DNA of 64,000 nucleotides. Origin: Panax quinquefolius. Lineage: Eukaryota > Streptophyta > Magnoliopsida > Apiales > Araliaceae. This document shows, one piece after another, positions 44,786 through 56,669 of this stretch; position 1 is the stretch's first letter; every line of letters starts with the position of its first letter. The position numbers and the translations under genes are program-made. Where the stretch lies: assembly GCA_020205615.1 (NCBI GenBank), contig CM035168.1, positions 7,506,237 through 7,570,236 of the forward strand, given 5' to 3'. Below the pieces are notes generated by a model. The model made no database searches, was not told the origin of the DNA, and was given only the letters and a program-made list of their open reading frames with translations.

Positions 44786-46966
44786 GCACACGGTATTGAT
44801 TATTGATGCTTACGTGAGAAGTCACTCAGTTATACTCAATTATTACTACAGTAATTGTTGTATAGTATCTCACGTTATTAAATTATTGTCACAATATTTT
44901 CTATTATTAAATCAATAATTGAGATGACAAAATTATTCATATTATTATTTGCATTATTGACGATGTCTAAAAAGTTCTGTCGAGGAAAGGAGTTTGGTCA
45001 CCTAATTGCGCGCCAATAAGGAAAATTTTTTATCAGAAAGTCCCCTCTTTCCTGAGAATGATCTGGTTATTAATATTGTGAGTTATATATTAATGATGAA
45101 TGTTATTAAAAATGTATTTTGTGAAGTCAAGTGAATTGAGATAAATAGAGGGGTATTTTATGATGTATTTGTTGTAAATTTTGCTTATTATATGGACCCT
45201 CACTTACTCATTTTTCAAAATAATCGGTAGAAAGTTATTCAGTATATATATATATATATATATTATAACTTTTGTTTTTTTTTATAAAAAATAGAATATA
45301 TTATATTTTATTATGCATAGTATTTGCATAGTATCTCTGATAGTAAAAGTCAGAAAATCGATTTACTAACGCCTCGTGAATTATTTTTTCCTCCTTGTAA
45401 GGCGTCGTGATTATTTTCTAAATAGTATCCTTCAATTCTCCTATAAATAGGATGCTTAGTTTAGAATTGAAAATCACACCAGAATCAAAGAATTCTTCTT
45501 CTATAATATTGAGCATATTTCTTTTGAGTTTAAGGAAGCTTTGAGCGTAGAAAACAATATAAGTTTTCTTCAAGAATATTCCCGCCCTACCTGTCAGAAA
45601 TACTCTCCTTTTAAGGTAAGGGATATTATTTATTTCATATTCGCTTACGATATTATTTTTCCTATTCGTAAGGAATTTTATTTTCGTTCAATATTCGTAA
45701 TGAATATTATTTTCGTTCAATATTCGTAAGGAATATTATTTTCGTTCAACAGTCGTAAGGGATATTATTTTTGTTCAATATTCATAAGAAATAATATTTT
45801 CTTCCATACTCTGTAGTATGTAAGTAATATTATTTTGTTTCAGATTCCAAATTCTACACTCATTTTGTTAAGTATTGCTTCTATACTTCGTAAAATTAGT
45901 AGAATATGCTTGAAATTTGCGCTTCATCTAGTATCTTTTCGCGGAAATATTATTCTGAACATTCTTGATAATTTTTAATCTTTTCATGTCGGGGTATTAT
46001 TCACTCGGGTACTATTTACCCGGGGTACTATTCATGATAAAAATTGATTTCTTTTCGATCTAAATTATTTTTGATACAATATTATTCTTGAATTTTACTC
46101 CATAAAGCAGTATCATATTGACAATTTAGACAATTATTGAATTCTGAATAAATTGAATTATAAATTTTTAAAATTTATCCTTACTTTCATTTAATTGAAT
46201 TATTATATCATTGTCATCATCCTCATACTTATATTGTGATGAAAGTCATCTTTGGCCCGTAGTGCATAGATGAACTATTGATTGGTATGATTATGATCAA
46301 AGATTATTCGGTGTAATCATGACCTGTAATGTTACAAATGATGCATTGATGGACAGTTGCTGGCATGATCATGACTATTGATGATAACACGAATATCCTT
46401 GGCCTGTAGTGTATGGATAATTCAGTGATGTGGATTATTTATTGAGCTGAGTGTTAGCGATAAAATTGATGATAAACTTTTTAAATTATAGAAGATAGTA
46501 GATATCATGCTCTACTTGACTCTTCTAATGGATTGCTTGTTCCGCTGCAATTAAACTTGTTATTTATTGTATTCTATTAGTTTAACTCTGTTGAAGGCTA
46601 ACGATAATTTATTAGCATTATCTTAGTCATAATATTTTTTACTGGGCTTGTTGAGCTCACCCTTTTGCTTTCATTGTTCTATTCAGCAAATGAGAACGTA
46701 GCTGGGATTAATCGGGGAATGGAGTGACGGTCCGAAATGGTGGTTGTAATAGTCATCACTATTTTATAAAATAGTGTGATAATAATTGTAATGAAGACTC
46801 CATTTGAGTTTGGATATTGTCTAGAAGACAATATTCGTGTTAAAACTCTCAGCTATGTTTTGTGGTATTTTACACGACAGTTGTATAATTAAGTTTGTAT
46901 TTGAATTTGTACCATGTATTTGGCGACTCAGAATGGATGATGTATACCTATTTTGGGGGCTTCATA
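44786..46966 (+). mobile_element. Element A 5' LTR, second part
   Basis: Resumes at the second GCACA copy (44786-44790) and matches 50515-52872. It contains a TATA box (CCTATAAATAGG, ~45441), a run of ~30-bp degenerate repeats (TATTCGTAAGGAATATTATT type, 45640-45810) and a TACTATTCA array at 45990-46035. The terminus is GGGGGCTTCATA rather than the 3' LTR's GGGGCGTCACA. Confidence 0.88.
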
Positions 46967-47017
46967 GTTGGTATCAGAGCTTAGGGATATGATCCTTGGC
47001 TGAGATTTGAGGCTAGA
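46967..47017 (+). other. Element A primer-binding site and residual leader
   Basis: TGGTATCAGAGC begins two bases after the 5' LTR and is complementary to the 3' end of plant initiator tRNA-Met, the standard primer of chromoviruses. The 51-base leader is cut by the LTR that starts at 47018. Confidence 0.88.
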
Positions 47018-49088
47018 TGTGACGCCCATAAAATAGGTACACATCACCCATCTTGGGTCGCCAGACACATGGTACTGAATACAAATACAAACTAATTATA
47101 CAACAGTTGTGTAAAATACGACAAAATATAATCTAAGAGTTTTAATAAGAATATTATAATCTAGACAATATCCACACTCAATGGAGTCCTCAATACATTT
47201 ATTGTCACACTATTTAATGTAATAGTGAGGACTACTAATGCTATCATCCTGACCATCACCCGCTTCCGACTAAAGTCCGCCACGCTCTCATTTCTCAAGA
47301 AAATAGTGAAAGAAAGGGTGAGCTCAACTAGCCCAAGAAGAAATATTATGACTAAGATAATGCGTAATAAATTATCATTAGTCTTCAACAATGTTAAACC
47401 GATAAAATACAATAAACATCAAGTTTAACTCGCAAATTAACAAGCAATCCATTAAAAGAGTCAATTAGAGAATAAAATCTACTATCTTTTATGATTTAAA
47501 AGGTTTTTCATCACTTTTATCGCCGAGACTCAAATTTTAATAAATAATCCACATCATCCCCGCACTACTACAAGGATATTCATTAGTATCACAACCACAA
47601 ATTATCCATGCACTCACAAGCTAAAGATATTTGTGTATTCATCAATGGTCATGATCATGCCAACAACTCGCCCATCAATGCACTACACGGCCAATGAGGA
47701 CTTTTACCACATCATTTGTAACATTACGGCCATGATTATACCGATTAATCCCTCGGTCATAAGATACCAAGTCCATCTACGCACCACGTGCCACGTATGA
47801 CTTTCAACATAATATAAACATGAGGATGATGACAATGATATAAGAATTCAAAAAAATAAGTTCAAGAATTAATTTATCCAGGAACCAATAACGTCCAAAT
47901 TTTCAACATGATACTGCTTTGTGGTGTAAAATTCAAGAATGCTCAGAAGAATATTTTCATGAAAAGATACTAGATGAAACGCAAATATCAAGGATATCCC
48001 ACTAATTTCATGGAGTATAGAAGCCAAAACATTAACCAACTGAGTATAATAGAATATATTAAACTATAAATGGATTTTTGTCCGCCATGCGGTAATCCAC
48101 GTATACAGATCATTTCCACAATTTAATAAGGAATGAATACAAAGGATCATTCACCATGCATGTGGTAATCCACATAGGCATAAAGTTATTCCAATGTAAT
48201 AATAAAGAATGGAATAATGTAGGATTCACAATGCGCGATAGATCGCATGCATAAAAGTTATTCCCAATAGAATAATAAAGAATGAAACCAGTCGTAGTAA
48301 ACGCACGTATGTGATATTCGACGTAATAATAAAGAACGGAACCGTGTCAAAGTAAATTCTCACCCGACAAGATATTCCAATGTAATAATAAAGAATGGAA
48401 TAACAACAAAAAATCACCATGCATGCGATAGAATCGCACATGATAGGTTATTCCAACAGTAATAATAAATAATGGAACCAAAGTTAGGCGAATACGCACC
48501 GATGGATATTTCAATGTAATAATAAAGAATGGAATAACAAAAGAATTTCACCATATATGCAGATCAGATGTAGACAAAGTTATTCCAACATAATAATAAA
48601 GAATGGAATAATGTAAGAATTTCACCAAGTATAGGGTAGCCCATGATACAAAGTTATTCTAACAAAATAATAAAGAATGGAATAACTGAAGTTCTCTTCA
48701 TGAATACGAAAGAAATAATACCCCTTACCTTAGAAGAACTGGATATTGGAAAAGTGAGGTAGCAGGATACTTTTCTTCTTTCTCTATATAGTTTCTCTCT
48801 CTAGAGTTTCAATTGAATTGTAAGAAATAATGAAGGAATGAGCTTCTATTTATAGGAGAATGGATTGAATAAGAACTAATTCATGAACAAATTCAAATTG
48901 ATTTACTTTTTAACAGACTCATCCATATTGATTTACTATGCAATATAAATAAAATATTCTAATAAAACAAAATCTTTTAAATAAAATATAATATATTCTA
49001 ATTATTGTCTAATAAAACAAATAACTTTATCAAAGTATTCTGTTTTATATAAAAAGATGTAATTTAATATAATATATTAAATTCGTTA
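47018..49088 (-). mobile_element. Truncated minus-strand LTR, subfamily C, replacing element A's gag-pol
   Basis: Starts TGTGACGCCC (reverse of a GGGCGTCACA terminus) and runs through U5 and R, with a TATA box (reverse of CTATTTATAGGAG) near 48858. It breaks off within U3 at about 49088 without the expected CTTACA end. It differs from LTRs A and B by a block of eight to nine ~65-bp repeats. No internal region of its own is present, so it is a truncated solo LTR or the result of recombination. Confidence 0.8.
48110..48690 (-). repeat. Tandem ~62-70-bp repeats within LTR C
   Basis: The core TAATAATAAAGAATGGAATA recurs near 48195, 48255, 48325, 48380, 48445, 48515, 48590 and 48665, with a degenerate copy near 48120. 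Intervening sequence is variable but often contains TTCACCATGCATG. In the LTR these repeats lie just downstream of the TATA box, so they would be in the transcribed leader. Confidence 0.85.
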
Positions 49089-49680
49089 CTGATCTGCCCA
49101 AGGTTTCTCAAGGCATAGATGTAATTTGGGTTATTGTTGATAGATTAACCAAGTCTGCTCATTTCTTACCTATACGAGAAACTTATTCACTTGAACGTCT
49201 TGCTCGTATATACATAAATGAGATTGTAAGACTGCATGGTATACCAGTATCCATAATTTCTGATCGAGACCCAAGATTCAATTCATGATTTTGGATTAGT
49301 TTACAAAAAGCTATGGACACGATTTTATCACGATTTAGTTCTAAGATATCATCCTCGCAGACGGGACGGGGCAATGGAGAGGACTATTCAAACTCTTGAA
49401 GATCTATTAAGACTCTGTGTCCTTGACTTCAAAGAAAGTTGGGATAAGTTCTTACTATTGTTGGAATTTTCCTACAACAACATTTATAAAGCAAGTATAG
49501 GCATGGCTTCGAGGCGTTGTATGGACACAAGTGTCGTTCTCCAGTATGTTGGGATGAGGTGGGTGAAGCAACGTTGTTAGGACCAAAATTGGTACGCATG
49601 ACAACGAAAAAGATTTAAATGATCCGACAATGTATAAAAACCTCACAAGATCGACAAAAGAGATGTGCTGATCTTCATTG
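49089..49680 (+). pseudogene. Element A: residual integrase core
   Basis: Begins inside the integrase core ([26 protein letters not shown], 49110-49175). It continues through S-D-R-D-P-R-F-N-S with a stop at ~49286, and E-R-T-I-Q-T-L-E-D-L-L-R at ~49377 containing the catalytic Glu. The upstream gag, protease, RT and RNase H are absent. Confidence 0.85.
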
Positions 49681-49687
49681 AAGGGAC

Positions 49688-50191
49688 GTGGAATTTAATG
49701 TTGGAGATCATATGTTGTTACGTATTGCTCTATGGAAAGGAGTTACGAGATTTGAAAAGAGAGAAAAGCTCAATCCTCGATTTATTGACCCATTTGAAAT
49801 CCTTGATCGAGTAGAAACTGTTGCTTATAGACTCGCCTTACCGTCAAGTATGTCTCGTGTTCATAACGTTTTTCACATATCTATGTTACGTGAATATGTG
49901 AAAGACCCAAACCACATTATTGAATTAGAACCAGACGAGATAGTAGAAGATTTAATGTATGAAGAGGTACCTGTTAAAATCTTGGATAAGAAGGAACATA
50001 TTTTACGCTTAAAGGTTATACCTCAAGGCAAAGTTTTGTGGAGAAACCAAGATATTGAGGAAATGACCTGGGAGTTAGAATCTGAAATGAAATCAAGGTA
50101 TCCTCACCTCTTCGTCATACCAGATACGTACACCAATTTTGAGGATAAAATTTCAAAAGAAGTGGAGGTTGTAAGACCCCAACTTTTATGA
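49688..50191 (+). CDS. Element A: intact ORF for integrase GPY/F domain plus chromodomain (3' end of pol)
   Basis: A 167-codon open frame. It starts in the integrase C-terminal GPY/F segment (E-F-N-V-G-D-H-M-L-L-R, P-R-F-I-D-P-F-E-I-L-D-R-V), passes S-R-V-H-N-V-F-H-I-S-M-L, and ends with a chromodomain (I-L-D-K-K-E-H-I-L-R-L-K ... V-L-W-R-N-Q ... E-M-T-W-E-L-E). The W...W spacing fits a plant chromovirus chromodomain. The ORF runs a few codons into the 3' LTR (from 50170). In a full element this is the tail of the polyprotein; here it lacks everything upstream and is not a gene on its own. Confidence 0.85.
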   Translation: MEFNVGDHMLLRIALWKGVTRFEKREKLNPRFIDPFEILDRVETVAYRLALPSSMSRVHNVFHISMLREYVKDPNHIIELEPDEIVEDLMYEEVPVKILDKKEHILRLKVIPQGKVLWRNQDIEEMTWELESEMKSRYPHLFVIPDTYTNFEDKISKEVEVVRPQLL

Positions 50192-51001
50192 ATAAAGATG
50201 AATTTTTCTCTAAATATTATTTTTAAATATTAAGGTGTGAATTTGTTATAATGTTATAGTTATGGGTAATATTTACAAATTTTACAAAGTAAGTTGTTAT
50301 AAAATATTCGATTGGTTAAGGAATATTCGTTTTATTAGGGAATATTCGTTCGACGACACAATCATTGGTGGAGCCCACAACGGAATTATTGTCGAAGTTA
50401 AAAATGATAGAAATATCTTTTTATAAAAATAACGGCAAAAGTTTTACCGTTAACTATTGAAATAACCGGTGATAAAAGTAAAGTAATACGCGTGGTTGCA
50501 TAGTAGCACACTGTATTGATTATTGATACTTACGTGAGAAGTCACTCAATTATACTCAATTATTGCTACAATAATTGATGCATAGTATCTCACGTTATTA
50601 AATTATTATCATAATATTTTATTTTATGAATCAATAATTGAGACGACAAAGTTATTCATATTATTATTTATAATATTGACGATGTCTAGAAAGTTCTGTT
50701 GAGGAAAGGGGTTTGGTCACCTAATTACGCGCCAATAAGAGAAATCCTTATCGGAAAGCCCCCTCTTTCCTGGGAATAATCTAGTTGTTAATATTCTGAG
50801 TTACAATATTAATGATGAATGTTATTAAAAATATGTTTTGTGAAGTCAAGTGAATTGAGATAAATAGAGGGGTATTTTATGATGTATTTGTTGTAAATTT
50901 TGCTTATTATATGGACCCCCACTTACTCATTTTTCAAAAAAATTAGTAGAAATTTATTCAGTATATATATAATATAATATAATATAATATAAGTGTGTGT
51001 G

Positions 51002-51035
<34 letters not shown>

Positions 51036-52872
51036 TGATGGTGGGTAATGGTGATGGTGATGTGCGTGTGTGTATATATATTATAATTTTTTTTTTTATG
51101 AAAAATAGAATATATTATATTTTATTATGCATAGTATTTGTATAGTGTCTGCATAGTGTTTGCATAGTAAAAATTAGGAAAATCAGAAGCCAAATGCCCG
51201 TGAAATTTTTTTTCCCACTGTGCATCCGTGATTATTTTCTAAATAGTATCCTTCCGTTCTCCTATAAATAGGATGCTTAGTTTAGAATTGAAAATCACAC
51301 CAGAATCAGAGAATTTTTCTTCTATAATATTGAGCGTATTTCTTTTGAGTTTAAAAAAACTTTGAGTGTAGAAAACAATATAAGTTTTTTTCAAGAATAT
51401 TCCCGCCCTACCAGTCAGAAATACTCTCCTTTTAAGGTAAGTGGTATTATTTATTTCATATTCGCTTACGATATTATTTTTCGTATTCGTAAGGAATTTT
51501 ATTTTCGTTCAATATTCGTAATGAATATTATTTTCGTTCAATATTCATAAGGTATATTATCTTCGTTCAATTTGTAAGGAATATTATTTTCGTTCAACAA
51601 TCGTAAGGGATATTATTTTTGTTCAATATTCGTAAGAAATAATATTTTCTTCCATACTCTGTAGTATGTAAGTAATATTATTTCGTTTTAGATTCTAAAT
51701 TCTACACTCATTTTTTTAAGTATTGCTTCTTTACTTCGTGAAATTAGTAGAATATCCTTGAAATTTGCCTTCATCTAGTATCTTTTCACGAAAATATTAT
51801 TCTGATCATTCTTAATAATTATTAATCTTTTCATGCCGGGGTACTATTCACAAAGTACTATTCACGGGGTACTATTCACTCGGATACTATTCACCCGGGG
51901 TACTATTCATGACAAAAATTGATTTTTTTGGGTCCAAATCATTTTTGATACAATATTATTTTTGAATTTTACTCCACAAAGCAGTATCATGTTGACAATT
52001 TAGACAATTATTGAATTCTGGATAAATTGAATTATAAATCTTTAAAATTTATCCTTACTCTCATTTAATTGAATTCTTATATCATTGCCATCATTCTTAT
52101 GCCTATATTATGATGAAAGTCATCGTTGGCCCGTATTACATAGATGAACTGTTGATTGGTATGATTATGATCAGGGATTAATTGGTATAATCATGACTTG
52201 TAATGTTACAAATGATGTGGTAAAAGTCCTCATTGGCCCGTAGTGCATTGATGGACAAATTGTCATTTATGATCATTAATTATTGGTGATAACATCTAAT
52301 ATCCTGGCCCGTGAAGTGCATGGATAATTCAAAGGATGTGGATTATTTATCGAAATGAAGTCTCAGCCGATAAAATTGATGATAAATTTTTAAATCATGT
52401 AAGATAGTAGATATCATGCCTACTTGACTCTTCTAATAGATTGCTTATTCCGTCACGCAGCTTAAACTTGTTGTCTATTATATTATATCGCTTAACATTG
52501 TCAAGGCTAATGATAACTTATTCGCATTATCTTAGTCATTATATTTCTTATCGGGCTAGTTGAGTTTCACCTTTTGCTTTCATTGTTCTCTTAAGAAATG
52601 AAAACGAAATGGACTAATCTGGAATGGAGTGACAAATTCAAAATGGTGGATATAGTAGTCCTCACTATTTTATAAAATATTGTGATAATAATTGTAATGA
52701 GGACTCCATTTGAGTTTGGATGGGCTCTAGAAGATAATATTCGTGTTAAAACTCTCAGCTATGTTTTGTCGTATTTTACACAACAGTTGTTTAATTAAGT
52801 TTGTATTTGAATTTTGTACCATGTATTTGGAGACTTAGAATGGGTGATGTATACCTATTTTGGGGCGTCACA
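50170..52872 (+). mobile_element. Element A 3' LTR
   Basis: 2703 bp from TGTAAGACCCC to GGGGCGTCACA, followed by the target duplication TTAAC. It contains a GT/GGTGAT-rich simple repeat (50990-51080), a TATA box near 51260 (CCTATAAATAGG), TATTCGTAAGGAATATTATT-type repeats (51450-51640) and a TACTATTCAC array (51840-51910). Confidence 0.92.
50990..51082. repeat. (GT)n and GGTGAT simple repeat in the element A 3' LTR
   Basis: A run of about 15 GT units is followed by GGTGATGGT-type triplet repeats and another short GT run. The 5' LTR has only a short TA repeat at the same place (45240-45262), so the expansion arose after insertion. Confidence 0.9.
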
Positions 52873-52877
52873 TTAAC
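52873..52877. repeat. Target-site duplication of element A (right copy)
   Basis: TTAAC, partner of 24985-24989. Confidence 0.92.
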
Positions 52878-53186
52878 TTTATCTGGGATTCTAATATTTT
52901 TTAATCTTCTAATTGTTAGTGGCGATGGACCATTTTGGTGTTGACTGTCGAGGCTTTGATCGAATTGGGTGTATCTCTTTTAATTTAAATTAAAGGTTTC
53001 TTTTTTGTTTTTAGCTTGTCAAATTTATGTTAATTAGACATTCTCTTACTGCTGATTTTAGAATTTTACAAATTCAGAATTAGGGTTTATTATATTTGTG
53101 TATGTAGATGTGGGTTTATAAAACCTTTTGATGCAAGCTCTAAAGTTTATAAAACTTTGTGAATATTTTTATGAATTTTGTTAGCA
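52878..53186. other. Host locus right of element A
   Basis: Continuation of the sequence interrupted at 24985. It looks like a 5' leader or intron (T-rich, few ORFs) and leads into the Myb/SANT-like fragment at 53187. Confidence 0.4.
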
Positions 53187-53420
53187 ATGACCGATGATGC
53201 ATCGACTGAACAAATCATAAGAGAAGCAAACGACAAAGAGAGATGAACTAAAATTACAAAACAAAAATGGAATAAAAATGAAGATAAGGTATTGGTTGCT
53301 GCACTTTTAGAATTATGTAATGTATGATGGAAAAGAGATAATAATATTTTTCGAAGCGGGTACACTAATGTTCTGGAGAAGGAATTAAACTCTAAGTTTT
53401 CTAGAAAAATTTACGGAGTC
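53187..53420 (+). pseudogene. Myb/SANT-like domain protein fragment
   Basis: The frame opening M-T-D-D-A-S-T-E-Q-I-I-R-E-A continues through two in-frame TGA codons (near 53244 and 53325) into K-W-N-K-N-E-D-K-V-L-V-A-A-L-L-E-L, then W-K-R-D-N-N ... R-S-G-Y-T-N-V-L-E-K-E-L-N-S-K-F. This W/ED/ALLEL/GY/LEK pattern is that of the plant Myb/SANT-like DNA-binding domain (Myb_DNA-bind_3 type), found in PIF/Harbinger-associated and host proteins. It stops after roughly 75 codons. Element A lies just upstream and may have separated it from its promoter. Confidence 0.65.
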
Positions 53421-53424
53421 ATCT

Positions 53425-53690
53425 TATTTTTGCTCTGAACTGGTACTGATTTATTTTCTTATAGTCATAGCCGGATTCTATGCCGGAGTTAGGATGAAAT
53501 ATATGTCGACGGAGGGTGGTTTGAAAGTTCGCCTGCTGGTTGGTATGTGTGGGTCCATCTATATTGGGTCATATCATTTCTTTTATTTCTCTTTTTATGT
53601 TTAAAAGCCAGTAAAAAAATAAATTAATTTCATAGAAGTTAGATGGAATTAGTAGATTGGTCAATGTTAACGCCAAGATCTTTCGTCACG
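53425..53690. other. Intergenic DNA before the Tat element
   Basis: No gene or LTR was recognised. A 5' LTR for the Tat element was looked for here and not found. Confidence 0.5.
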
Positions 53691-53849
53691 TCCCAATCAC
53701 CTAAAACGTCCTGATCCTGCAACGTAAACACAATAAACACCACAAGCTCGACTACGGTTCCACGGGGATAGCTCAGCGTGAGAATCAAGATGTGAATTCA
53801 CAAGGTTTATCGAAAAAATTCAGATTTCAAAGAAAGGATCGCTGGTCCT

Positions 53850-55210
53850 TCTAAAATGCTCGTGAGAGCACGGCTTTTAAGAACATTCGTAAGAACTTCG
53901 TCCAAGATCCATGGTGGAGCCAGACGGAAGTTAGTTTTCAACGCCGATAAGGGCGTGATCCCAATCCGGAACGGTAGCGGTTCGCCAACCGTGACTCATC
54001 GCCAAGTGGTCAAGAGGACCGAGCTACCAAGTTGGCAAGGACGGCGACGGGTTGATAAGGCTTTTGAGGTTCTGTTAAGACAAGGGAAGATATAGCCAAC
54101 AGATGCTTTCGTGAATGAGTTGAGAGACGAAGCATCTAGCCATTTTCACTCCAAGGGCGACTAAGTAGTATAAGGAGGTACCCCGCCTTAAGGGTAAGGA
54201 GCCTAACATTCTACGATGTGTCCTGTGGATCATTCTCACAAGTAGAGGAGATCGAGGAGCAGAACGCCTTCTACCAAGAAGAAGGTAATCGACAACAGTT
54301 AGATCAATTCATCGTGACGATGAAAGACGAAGAAGGTGTCGAGAGAAATTATGTCGTAAACCCAAGGGGAGAATACCGTCACAATCGTTTCTCATCACGA
54401 GGATGAAATTTTACGACCTAGTAAATCAAGAAGTCCCAGAAAGGCAAAAGAAGATCGGCAGGAAGGGTCGATCCATTCCAAAACCTAGTGTCGCCCAGAA
54501 AAGGAGATCTCATCACAACCCAAGGTGTTGATTTTCCGTTAGAGAGTCGAAAGAACTTCAAAACAATTGGCCGAGGTCCAACAGTGAAAGATATTTTCGT
54601 AAGAAGGCATCCCTTTACCTCGATATTCTCAAGGAGAAAGCAGATGCTACCAAAAGTTACCTCGCATGGAGAGCTATGATGGGTCGAGATCCTTATGACC
54701 ATAACAAAGCGTCAATCGACTAACGGATTACTACGATTTTATCGATGTCGCTAAATGTCACACTTTTGTCACTACTTTGAGAAAAGACGCCGACAAAGGA
54801 TGGGGACTTTACCATCGGATTCTATCTCCTCGTGGACCGAACTTTGTGATAAGTTCCATGCTCGCTTTTGGAAGCAAATCAAGAAGGGGAAGTTTACATG
54901 TGTTCTTTGAAGACAAGTCCCAATAGCTTCACCAACGAATCTTTTAAGCCAATACGTAAAGAGGTTTAGGAAGCTACGGACAGTGTCCGATCTTAATGAT
55001 CTCCAAGTCATGGATTATTCCGTAATGGGCCGGATCTCGTTAAATCGAGAAATTGGTAAAGAAATTGATGTTTCACCATCCAAGAGTTTCAAGCAGAAGG
55101 TTTTCGACAAGCGTAAGGCTATATTGTTGTGGAAGAGGCTATGAATAGTCTCAAGAATCCTTCTTCGAGCCAATCAAAGGAGGTAGAGGTTCCCAAGACC
55201 GATGTTGATC
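53850..55210 (+). pseudogene. Tat element: gag region, degenerate
   Basis: The clearest stretch is at ~54832-55140: S-W-T-E-L-C-D-K-F-H-A-R-F-W, then S-Q-Y-V-K-R-F-R-K-L-R, as in the retrotransposon gag (capsid) domain. Upstream, charged low-complexity coding (E-E-I-E-E-Q-N-A-F-Y-Q at ~54245) lies in several frames. Frequent stops and shifts; no zinc knuckle was recognised. Confidence 0.6.
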
Positions 55211-55829
55211 GAGAAAAGGGGAGGATATAACCAAAGGGCGTATGTAGTTCAAGAAATACAATAACTCGTGGGCGATAAGGCAAGGCAATAGCCAGGCACT
55301 GCTCCTACCTCAAGGTTAATAAGGTTTATACCCAAATGAATACGTAGAGGTCGATAATTTTGGATCGATCCAAACCAAATTTTCTTTGAACCACCTCGTG
55401 ATAATTACAAAACGACATGGCAACCTCGCAAATATTGTGGTTATCATCAAGTCAGCGGGTCACTTACACTAATGAATGTTGTAATTTAAAGGATTTTGTG
55501 GAAAACAAGATTAAAAGTGGCTCATCGATTCAATATGTGTATCGAGAAAGACCGCCAAAATCAACAAAGTTATCAATCGCACTGCTCAAAAGCTTCAAGT
55601 ACCACCTGCTCAAAATGTTCCACCACCGCCAAGGCAAGTCGCCGATGTAATAACCGTGGATCTGCTGGGAAATTAGTAGGGAAGAAGAGGAGGTCTTATC
55701 TTGATTCGCTTATGTCAATAACCGATGCTACTCAAGGTCGACAGCCTTTTCCAGAACCGTTATTTCATTTACAGATGCGGATTATCCTTCTGAGCCCATC
55801 AACCGCATTAAGGAGCATTGGTGATCACA

Positions 55830-56060
55830 AAGACAAGTGGGCTCAAATGGATGTGAAACGATGATGATAGACAACGGATCTTCTGTGGACATTCTTTATG
55901 CCCATGCTTATCAAAGAATGCATCTCGATGAGCACAAATGGAGGTCTGACAGAGGCTCCTCTATATGGTTTCTAAACGATCCCGCCAAAGTGGCTTCAAG
56001 ACTATCGAACTCCCCCCGTCATCTTCTAAGACTACCACAAAGAAGTGGAGATAACTTGTA
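55830..56060 (+). pseudogene. Tat element: aspartic protease region
   Basis: M-M-I-D-N-G-S-S-V-D-I-L-Y-A-H-A-Y-Q-R-M near 55861 is the D-N-G-S-S active-site form characteristic of Tat-lineage protease (D-[S/T]-G in most other retroelements). The frame is open for 74 codons and then lost. Confidence 0.8.
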
Positions 56061-56669
56061 AATTTTATGTCAGGTATGTGGATTCTACTTACAACGCCAT
56101 TTTGGGAAGACTCTACGCCGACAAATTTCTTCAGTCAGAATTTCCATCCCACATTTCAAAATCAAGTTCCCCACAAAGACACATGGAGTAGAGAGGATGG
56201 GTGACTGATCCGCCCGAGATGTTATCTAATTCGCCATTTCATCCGAATGGGGTTAGTAAACAAAGAAAGACGATGGCAATTGAAATCGAACCCTTCACCG
56301 AGAGCAGCTTCGTAATCATTGTAATCCTCACTGGGGGGACGGAGGAAATTGAGTTGGTCATCTAAAGTTTGACAAGACAAGTTGAAGATCGTTCTGGGCT
56401 TACTGTAACCTCTTCTGATTTAATCTTATGGAACTTTTACGATGCTATGTCGATATTTTTGCATGGGAGCCACAAGATATGCCCGAGTCACCTTTAAGGT
56501 TGCCGAGCATAAACCGAGATAGATCCTTCAAAAAGCCAGCCACGTAAGAAGCGGATATTTGCTCCGTAACGCCAAAAGATCATCGATGAAGAGGTTGCAA
56601 AAATTGTCGGGTCACGACTTCATTTACTTAGATTGATTACCCGAGTGGATAAGAAATGTAGTATGGTGG

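Larger units (their letters stand above)
24990..52872 (+). mobile_element. Element A: Tekay-like Ty3/gypsy chromovirus with nested insertions
   Basis: Bounded by a perfect 5-bp target duplication TTAAC at 24985-24989 and 52873-52877. The 5' LTR is split into 24990-25335 and 44791-46966 by element B. A primer-binding site for initiator tRNA-Met (TGGTATCAGAGC, 46969-46980) follows. The internal region is mostly missing: after 51 bases it is replaced by a minus-strand LTR (47018 to ~49088). Only the integrase C-half and chromodomain (49089-50169) remain, then a polypurine tract (AAAAGAAGTGGAGGT) and the intact 3' LTR 50170-52872. Lineage is assigned from the chromodomain, the tRNA-Met primer site and the ~2.7-kb LTRs. 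The 5' terminus is TA instead of TG, a point change. Confidence 0.9.

Noticed and set aside
48190..48690. Spaced repeats resembling a CRISPR array
   Set aside because: The repeats are degenerate, the intervals are themselves related, and they lie inside a plant LTR.
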